In this document: positions 57,607 through 64,000 of the stretch, one piece after another
How the letters are laid out: the number at the start of each line of letters is the position of its first letter
Numbering within the stretch: position 1 is the first letter of the stretch
Assembly: GCF_963678635.1 (NCBI RefSeq)
Contig: NC_087068.1
Span: forward strand, 21,791,029 to 21,855,028
DNA length: 64,000 bases
Direction: 5' to 3'
Source: Symsagittifera roscoffensis
Lineage: Eukaryota; Xenacoelomorpha; Acoela; Convolutidae
Made by a program: the position numbers and the translations under genes
The notes under the pieces: model-generated
Told to the model about the DNA's origin: nothing
Databases searched by the model: none
The model's input: the letters and a program-made list of their open reading frames with translations, nothing else

Positions 57607-59103
57607 TCCAAAAGAGGTGACCGCACTCTGACTGGAGCAACCTTGGAAATGAAAATACTCAGCCAATGTGGAGAGAGCGAAATGAAAGACTTTAAGCCAT
57701 CTCCCATGAATCACGGAAAGGGAAGTGTCGCAGGACAACTAATACCAGTGGAATATAACCTACTAACAGTGTCGGAGACTGTGTCGATAGATGAACCCAC
57801 CGGTGGATACATGGAGATGTTAGAATACCGAAACTCGGCTAGAGGGTATGTGATGGCCCTGGAAGACGAAAAAGCCATGGAGGGTTATCTGGAAACGATG
57901 TTGCAAGGCACCACCCTCAAGCAGAAGGCGTACGGGACTTTAGCTTCGTCTGACATACAGGCAGAAACGATGGAGCAGTTGGTGAGCCTTCCATGGAAAG
58001 CAGTGGTATTAAGGTATTTCGAAGAAGAAATGAGGACTACGCCAAGAATACATGCTCTCGTGGCAGTACCTTACGTAAGAACAGAGTTGCAACTCAGGTT
58101 CGCCTGGTGCATGATGGGACTGACTCGCGAAGAATATGATTCAGAAAAAAGGAAGAGGTCAAAAGAGGAGAAGGTTTTCCTTATGACGAACCTGAGGGAT
58201 CTGATAGTCCAAGAGGGAGCAGCAGTAGCGTGTGCGAAGCGGAGAGACGCTCTCTGTTTCATTCAATTCCTGATAGAGCAGATTTCAGTACCTGCATTAA
58301 ACACTTGTGTTAAGATGTTGAGGGAAGGCGATGAGCGAGCGAAAGCCTTATTCTTCCTAGCACTGCTGGATATGCAGCAAAGTAAACCGATGAGGGTGAA
58401 CATGAAAGAACCCGAGGAATTAGAACCCATGAGAAAGATAGACGAAATCAGGAGATTCTCAAACAAGGAGCTGAGACTCGCTAAAGAATCTATGGGAGCA
58501 CTGCCGAAATCCAGTGAATACTGTGGACCGATCAAGAAGAAATCGTATAGCTACGTATCCGGGATCATAGGGATAGCGTACAACCCTTTCCTGAGTGAAG
58601 ACATACGCGATTGCTTCTTCGATTACGAGAAGGCGGTGTTGCTAAGATTCTGGACGTCCAGAATTGTAATGATTAAAAGCGTTAACAATCCACAGGCCAA
58701 ATTGGGACTGGTCTTGGAAGAAGAGGTGACTGCACCTTCGGTACCAAAATCTGATAAAAGAGTGGAGTTTGGGTTGGGATTCTCAGATGAGTTACTGAGA
58801 ACGAGCTTGATGGCAGTGTGGGAATTGATGAGGCCATCATGGTGTCCTAGTCCCAACGCTGACTCAATATTGCGAGCGACACAAGACGTGCAGAGGGAAC
58901 TGAAAACAGACTGTAACCTGCGTGACCTCAACATCATATATAATGTGATGATAACGGCCTCTAGGAGCAACGGAGAAGATAAAGTGGAGTTGCCTGGCTG
59001 GGAACCAGAAGACTGGGTCAAACCTGGTAGCTGTCTGGCGGAATTATGTGGACTCGTTTGCGGAATTATGAGGGTCACGTTTGTGGAGGTCTGGACTGTG
59101 TGA
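57607..59103 (+). pseudogene. Element A ORF3, segment 5, unknown
   Basis: In frame with segment 4 after the TAA. The open piece runs to 59103, with an ATG at 57643. It is largely helical, with Met- and Glu-rich stretches and scattered Cys, and no recognisable motif. The reading leaves this frame near its end, within 59046-59103. Confidence 0.55.
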
Positions 59104-60599
59104 AGACCCTGGAGAAACAACACAAGCAATTGACGGTTTTGTTTGGAAACGTAGTGATGAAAGCAAGAACAGAAACGGAACTGATAGCAGATTGCCATGG
59201 AGGAACCGAGGTGAATCTAGTGACTGCACTAGGATTCTACAGCTTGTTTGGTTCTTTAGAGTCACTATTGAATCTAGAACAGAAACATGAGATGGTCACA
59301 GCCATCAGTGTAGAAGTATTCCCAGGAGTTCTGCAAACCGAGCAGAAACACATAGTAAAATGGAGGGAAGCGATCGAGGCGGAAATGAACATCAGACACA
59401 GTGAGACTTATTGTAGACCATCAGGAGCACGATATTTGATGGGCTCGACATTGGCTCCAATGTGCAAGAGCAGATACCCGGTGCGTTTCGTAGCTGTGGA
59501 TGTAAAGAGTACGAGAACGATAGTGGATCAAGCCTTCTCAGTGCCAAATTGTGTGAGACTAACGAGAATGTCCGAAAAATCTTACGAGTTGCTATGTAAG
59601 ATGTTCTCAGCAGTTCCAGAGAGAACAAAGGAGGAGTTGGAATCGATACTGGGAAGGAAGTTCATGGGATATGTGAGTGGGAACTTCAGTGACTTTGAGA
59701 GACAGAAACAGAGAGGATCAACTGTTACAGATTACAATACAGTAGACGAGAATGATGAAATCCACCGAGTGATGATGGAAGTGGAACCATCATTGGAAGC
59801 TTCGGGAAAACGTAATTGGAGGAGCATCATGTTGACACATGACGAGTTTCCCTGCCACTGCTTGCTGCAGACCTGGTGGTATCCCAAGCGTAGTAGTCTG
59901 GTGTTGATCTGGGACTCTGGAGAGCTGCTCTCAATGGGTTTACCAGATTCATCACAGCCCATAACAATAGTGATAGTGGGAGTTATGATGGCGATACGAT
60001 GGCTGGAAGCTCATGTGAGAGAAAATAATAGACAGGAGGCACCGACGAGAGAACAGTTGCGGAAATTAGATTGTCTAAAAGATTTAGATCTTTTTGAGAC
60101 AATGTGCAAAGTTCTAAATATTCCGATGGAAGTAAAGAAGATATGGGCAAGGAAACGATTGATGCCATGGTTCAGATCTAACATGACTGCATGGTTGTAC
60201 GAATATGCGGAAAAGCATATGTCGAAGCACGGCAGGGTGTACAGTGAATATCGGCTAGACATTGGAGCAGGAGTTTTCAAGCGAGCTCTCGTGACTCATC
60301 GGAATGCAGTGACCACCGCTGTGAAAAGAATTTCCAGGACGAGTGAACGTAGTGGAAAGGAGAAGGCAGAGATGTTAAAGGAAGATTTGGAGAGAAACGT
60401 GACGTTGTGTCTGCACAACAGCTTCTGCAGGAACAGAGAATCTAACGTGGATCCCCTACCTTGTTGCAAACAGAGGGTAGAAGTGCAGAAGTGTTGGAGG
60501 ACGGCTTCCAGCAGCGTCAGGATAGCTAACGACGTGTTGCAGTATACGGAGACTGAGAGTGCAGAGTCAGTATCACAGGAGGAAGAAATGGAACATTGA
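59046..60599 (+). pseudogene. Element A ORF3, segment 6 (C-terminus)
   Basis: A 517-residue open piece ending ORF3 at 60597-60599. Near the end a Cys-rich cluster (CLHNSFC about 60411-60431, then PLPCCK and VQKCW) could bind zinc, although the spacing fits no motif I know. Otherwise unrecognised. A typical retroviral envelope would have a hydrophobic fusion peptide and a membrane anchor here; neither is seen. Confidence 0.6.
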
Positions 60600-60972
60600 C
60601 GAATGACCGAAAAACAAGATGCAAAAAGAGATGAAATTAGAAGAATTTAGAAGTTTTAGAACTTCTAAACGACGAAAAAAGAAGAAAACAAAGGAGTGAT
60701 GAAGAGAAAGTTAAAACTCACAATTGTTTTTATGTGTGTGAAAAAACTCAAGTGAGAAACCAAGCAACCAAGTTGTAATTGAAAACTGAAACATTTAGTT
60801 GAGTTTTGAAATTGTTGCATTTATAAATTTGCATTTTGATTTTAGTTGAGTGGCTTTAGAGACACTTACTTACTATTTATTTAGAAAGGCTTGAGTTAAG
60901 GAGTATATTTAAATATTCCAGCCTACATGACTCTTTTTAATCAGCTAGGAAAACTGATCACTTTGTGGTGAC
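60600..60972 (+). other. Non-coding, downstream of ORF3
   Basis: No coding sequence. A-rich at first, then AT-rich. Confidence 0.5.
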
Positions 60973-61254
60973 ATGGAAGGCTTGGGTAATCTCTCGAAGA
61001 GGGAGATTGATTCATTGTTCTTTCTAACCACAGAGTTTCTTAGTTTTAATATTCAGGACAATAACAAGCAAGATTTCCGAAGGGAAAAACATAGTAGGAT
61101 AATTTTAGCTTGTTGGTTGGCAGGACTCTCCTGCAAACCAACACCTTTTAAATCTAAGAGAAAAAGTTTTTATCGGGACATTGACATTGGAAGTCAGAAA
61201 ATATGTTTTATCTTAGGTCATATCCTCAATGTGCAGATTAATGAAAGAATTTGA
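60973..61254 (+). CDS. Small ORF of element A, 93 residues, unknown
   Basis: Starts with ATG (MEGLGNLSKREIDSLFFL) and is open to TGA at 61252. Basic C-terminal half with DFRREKHSRII and KSKRKSFYRDI. No signal peptide, domain or homologue recognised. It lies between ORF3 and the 3' LTR and is unbroken, whereas gag, pol and ORF3 are all damaged. It could still be chance, as 93 codons is not long. Confidence 0.35.
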   Translation: MEGLGNLSKREIDSLFFLTTEFLSFNIQDNNKQDFRREKHSRIILACWLAGLSCKPTPFKSKRKSFYRDIDIGSQKICFILGHILNVQINERI

Positions 61255-61420
61255 AGACTATAGTGATTAGGTATGATGCCATTTATATTCTGCAGTGAGT
61301 CGATGTGACGTGGATAAAAGTAATTTCGTGCATTTTGTAAATTCTGTTCGATGACACTGTATCTATTTTACGAACATTGCGTGATTCAATGAGGACATTG
61401 ACCGGACTGTCCGGGGAGTA

Positions 61421-62346
61421 TGTGACATTCGACCAGAATGGACAAAATGCAATCTCTGCAGTTTAGGAATTTTTAGCAGCGGACCTTCCGAGTTAGTGAT
61501 TTTGAAGGATTAACGACGTTATTCGGATGATTAGTAGAACAGTGAAGGTCAAGATATTCTAGTATTTTGAAATTTTAAATTTTCGAAGTGATGACGTAAC
61601 ATTTCTGAGAAACGTCAGAAACGGCCATTTTGGCGGAAGAGCTAAAAAGAAACAGAACAACATTAGTTGCGATTGCGAGAACAACGGAAATTGTGATTAA
61701 GAAACGACAACGAATCGCGGAGTTGACAGAGAACGCTCCGAGTTGCAACTATTGTGTCGCTACAATAGTTGCAAGGCCGTTGCGAACAACGTCGAAGGGT
61801 GGAAGGCGGCCTTCCGGGTTACGGAGAAATCAAGTTTAACGTGCTTGATTCAGTGGATTCAAGAATCCGGAAGGGTTTCGGGACTGAAACTTTTATCCTC
61901 TTATATAAACTTTTAGCATCCTGTCATGTCCTGATTTGAATTTAATTAACAACTGAATTCATTTTGATAAGGATGAGAAGCTAGGAGTTGGGGGAAAGGG
62001 TTGATCCATCTTCGATGGAGATGATGATTTTTTTCTACTGAACAAAAACAATAATAATTCAATAAGTAGTAGTAGCCCTGTTTTTAGGAGTGACCTCGTG
62101 GTCTGGGGATACTGAGACCCAGCCATGAGCTCACTATTTCTGCATGTAATTAAGTTAATTTGAGTGTTTTGGCCGAAGCCGAAAGCAGTAACGTTTTTTG
62201 TCGACCCGATGTTAGAAAAGACCACCGAAAGTACTGGCTTGGTAGAGACGGTGAAAAGCATATAAAGCTCCGTTTAGACGTTAGCCAGTCGTCTTTGGAC
62301 TTAGTTTTATTTTCCGTCGATATGTATCTTCCGGGCGAATGTTACA
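61421..62346 (+). repeat. 3' LTR of element A
   Basis: Matches 33424-34348, with TGTGACATTCG at the start and CGAATGTTACA at the end. TATATAAA at 61902-61909 and TATAAA at 62261-62266 correspond to those in the 5' LTR. The CCTTCCGGGTT / AATCCGGAAGG stem-loop is at about 61809-61878. The last base is A here, while the 5' copy has C at that place. Immediately upstream is GGGGAGTA, a weak polypurine-tract candidate. Confidence 0.93.
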
Positions 62347-62766
62347 GTGATTACTTCAAAGTCTGATCCGTAAAGGTAATTTTTTATAATGTTCTACGGC
62401 CCATACAACTCCTAACAGTTTGAGTTTGTTAGTGGAGTATTTTGTCTCATGCAGATTTAAAACCCGTGAAGCAAAAGAAATTGTTTTCCAATCACTCCCG
62501 TTGAGTTGTTCAAGGGAAGCCCCCAACCCATTGTGCGAAGCGTCAGTTTTTACTCTAGAATTACGTTTTAAGTCAAAAAGGGTATTTTCTGTGAGGTTAA
62601 TGACTTCTTGTTTGATTTTCTCAAATGCTTTCGTATGGTCAGAGTTCCAGTGAAAGATCGATTTTCTATTTAGCAGAGGGCGGAGTGGGCTTCCTAAGGA
62701 ATCTAGGTTCGGGACGAATTTGATGTACTTGTCTATAGATCCGACAAGTGATCTTAATTCTTTCAA
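62347..62766 (-). pseudogene. Element B RNase H, proximal part, with RT end
   Basis: The minus-strand piece begins at the RT thumb (MKELRSLVGSIDKYIKFVP) and enters RNase H with KTDASHNGLGASL (catalytic Asp), FASRVLNLHETKYS and GVVWAVEHYK. A one-base frameshift in an A-run at about 62384 changes the frame. The alternative frame gives the expected continuation to the edge of element A at 62347. The distal part continues at 33423. The catalytic Glu lies in LHETKYS. Confidence 0.8.
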
Positions 62767-62886
62767 ATTTTTGGGAATAGGTGAGTCCTTTATTGCTTTC
62801 GTTTTATCAAATAAAGGGGCGATTCCTGTATTTGAGATTTTAAATACCAGCCATTCAATTTCTTTTTTAAAGAATTTGCATTTTGT

Positions 62887-63563
62887 CTATTTAACTGCGA
62901 AGTTATTTTCGTCTGATGTAGATAAAATTTTTAACACGATATTCTTGTGATCTAAAAAGGTTCCCTTGGAAGCAATTAAAATTTCATCTAAGTAACAATT
63001 GGTAAATGGGATAGAGCCATTGGAGAATGGGATTACTCTTTGAAATTCATTAAGCATATCGCCTAGACCGTAAAAACCAGTTAAATATTGGTATGTACCA
63101 GTAATATCGCCGCCCACAATGCTAAATTTATATTGGTTGCTGGTAAATGTGTCTAATGCGAGTTGATTGTATGCATTTTTTGAATCTAAGTTAGTAAACC
63201 ACACTTCTCCAGCGGAATCACTTGCAATTTGTGCCGCGACATTGTCCACCAATTCGTGAATATTCGGCATTAGGTATTGGTTCTTGTATATTTTGTTTTT
63301 TGATAAACTTTGAATCCAGAGCCAACTTGATAGATTTGTCTTTTTTTTACAAGTAATAACGATTGGGCTGATAAAACGATCTTGGTCGCAGTTTTCTAAT
63401 TTCTTAATATGTTTTTCGTCTTTTAATCTCTTAAGTTCGGTTTTAATAGAATACAGTAAATAGAATGGACTCGTCTTCTTTTAGTTGGATAGGTTTTAGA
63501 GGTTCGTGAAAATGGGTAATTTTCATCTGGTTTTTTATTTATCCAATCCGAAGGAATATGTTT
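62887..63563 (-). pseudogene. Element B reverse transcriptase
   Basis: The minus-strand reading shows an N-terminal part in shifting frames (SPIVITCKKK near 63355), then an open piece 63270-62887. That piece has WFTNLDSKNAYNQL (first catalytic Asp), TGFYGLGDMLNEFQRV and YLDEILIAS. The last is the YxDD active site, but its second Asp is Glu here. A frameshift separates this piece from the 62766-62347 piece. RT of the Ty3/gypsy kind, inactive. Confidence 0.82.
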
Positions 63564-63944
63564 TTATATGTTTTTGATGTTTAAGATTTCACTATCTTTG
63601 TCTGTTGGTGAAATAGAGTTTATGGACCTACACGTCTTGTTTGTCTGGAAAAGTGGAAAATATTTCTGCGAGACTTCTATCCCCACTTTGGGCAGGTTGT
63701 CATTTCCGAGAATGTTTCTCTCATGTCCATTGGTCAAAAAGAAGTGACAGTCGTTGTGTGACCAACCATTAGAGAAGATTGGAAGTATCACCTTTCCAGA
63801 AATATTTATAGCGTTGTCAGTAAACCCACAGTATAATTCCTTGGTTGTTTTGTCCACCGGATAGATTTTCAAGTAAGGGTCTCGGAGTTTCAGTTCGCGT
63901 AACACGTTCTTCTTGACAAAACCAACCGGGCTAGCAGAGTCCAC
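63564..63944 (-). pseudogene. Element B retropepsin-type protease
   Basis: The open minus-strand piece of 126 residues begins within the active-site motif. The site reads VDSASPVGFVKKNVL, with Ala where Gly of the D-S/T-G triad is expected. Further on is HERNILGNDNLPKVGIEV, the typical ILG-D second motif of retroelement proteases. The coding sequence appears to continue upstream beyond 63944 (KIQ before the VDSA). The Gly to Ala change and the breaks downstream argue against activity. Confidence 0.65.
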
Positions 63945-64000
63945 TTGTATTTTAGAAGTACTTGATTTTCTTTCCCGAGGCCGATGTTTAATAATTTTTT

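Larger units (their letters stand above)
33424..62346 (+). mobile_element. Element A: giant Ty3/gypsy-type LTR retrotransposon
   Basis: This element of about 28.9 kb is bounded by two direct 925-base LTRs and inserted in element B. It contains gag (two copies), protease, RT, RNase H, integrase with a macro-like tail, a very long ORF3, and a small ORF before the 3' LTR. The order protease-RT-RNase H-integrase is that of Ty3/gypsy (Metaviridae-type) elements. The RT and retropepsin motifs fit, and no membrane glycoprotein is visible. The LTR ends are TGTGACATTCG and CGAATGTTACA, near-inverted repeats. Flanking DNA shows a three-base GTG on both sides, shorter than the usual 4-6 base duplication. 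A short G-rich tract (GGGGAGTA, 61413-61420) lies at the polypurine-tract position. The copy is inactive. Internal duplications (the 854-bp array and the second gag) account for about 6 kb of its length. Confidence 0.9.
62347..64000 (-). mobile_element. Element B, upstream half (protease, RT, RNase H start)
   Basis: Minus-strand coding order from the window edge is protease, RT, RNase H, which then stops at the boundary of element A and resumes at 33423. The element is A/T-rich and decayed by frameshifts. It is a different, older Ty3/gypsy-like family than element A: its protease and RT motifs differ. Its gag should lie beyond 64000. Confidence 0.85.

Noticed and set aside
52266-60599. ORF3 as a retroviral envelope gene
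   Set aside because: Its position suggests env, but I see no signal peptide, furin-type site, fusion peptide or membrane anchor. The recognisable domain is an SGNH hydrolase.

Overview
The window is AT-rich animal nuclear DNA, most likely from an invertebrate. A nematode is my best guess, but that is an inference, not a demonstration. The guess rests on a secreted C-type lectin gene with a short intron and on retroelement styles I associate with nematodes. Host genes are sparse. I can support only two: a two-exon C-type lectin (26304-27089, +) and a small secreted cysteine-rich protein (23393-23722, -). Almost everything else is mobile DNA in various stages of decay.

Layout. 1-5891: decayed gag-like coding sequence of a Ty3/gypsy-like element (element C, minus strand), partly duplicated in tandem with a period of about 3.64 kb. 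5892-16000: non-coding DNA built largely from diverged interspersed repeats. 16000-19160: a CT microsatellite, an unassigned GC-richer stretch and a degenerate minisatellite of about 30 bp units. 19170-25650: further diverged repeats, inverted-repeat elements and the cysteine-rich gene. 26304-27089: the lectin. 27786-29450: a decayed reverse-transcriptase-like relic. 30848-31047: a 200-base assembly gap. 31048-33423 and 62347-64000: two halves of an old minus-strand Ty3/gypsy-like element (element B).

Element B is split inside its RNase H by the main object of the window: element A, a plus-strand Ty3/gypsy-type LTR retrotransposon of about 28.9 kb (33424-62346). It has 925-base LTRs that differ at roughly 20-25 positions by eye. 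Its order is 5' LTR, primer-binding-site candidate, an array of 854-bp units, a 5'-truncated gag copy, a leader full of a CCGGAGGGGT motif, a second gag copy, protease, RT-RNase H-integrase, a macro-like domain at the end of pol, a very long third ORF (about 8.3 kb, six visible breaks), a small ORF, and the 3' LTR.

The candidate undescribed system is the accessory cargo of element A. ORF3 carries an SGNH hydrolase domain with all four catalytic blocks, followed by a second, degenerate SGNH-like domain. The pol tail ends in a domain resembling TARG1/OARD1-type macro domains, with the expected catalytic residues replaced. ORF3 shows no signal peptide or membrane segment that I can see, so it does not look like an envelope gene although it sits in the env position. 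The copy is inactive: gag, pol and ORF3 all contain stops or frameshifts. The lesions are few for so long a coding region.
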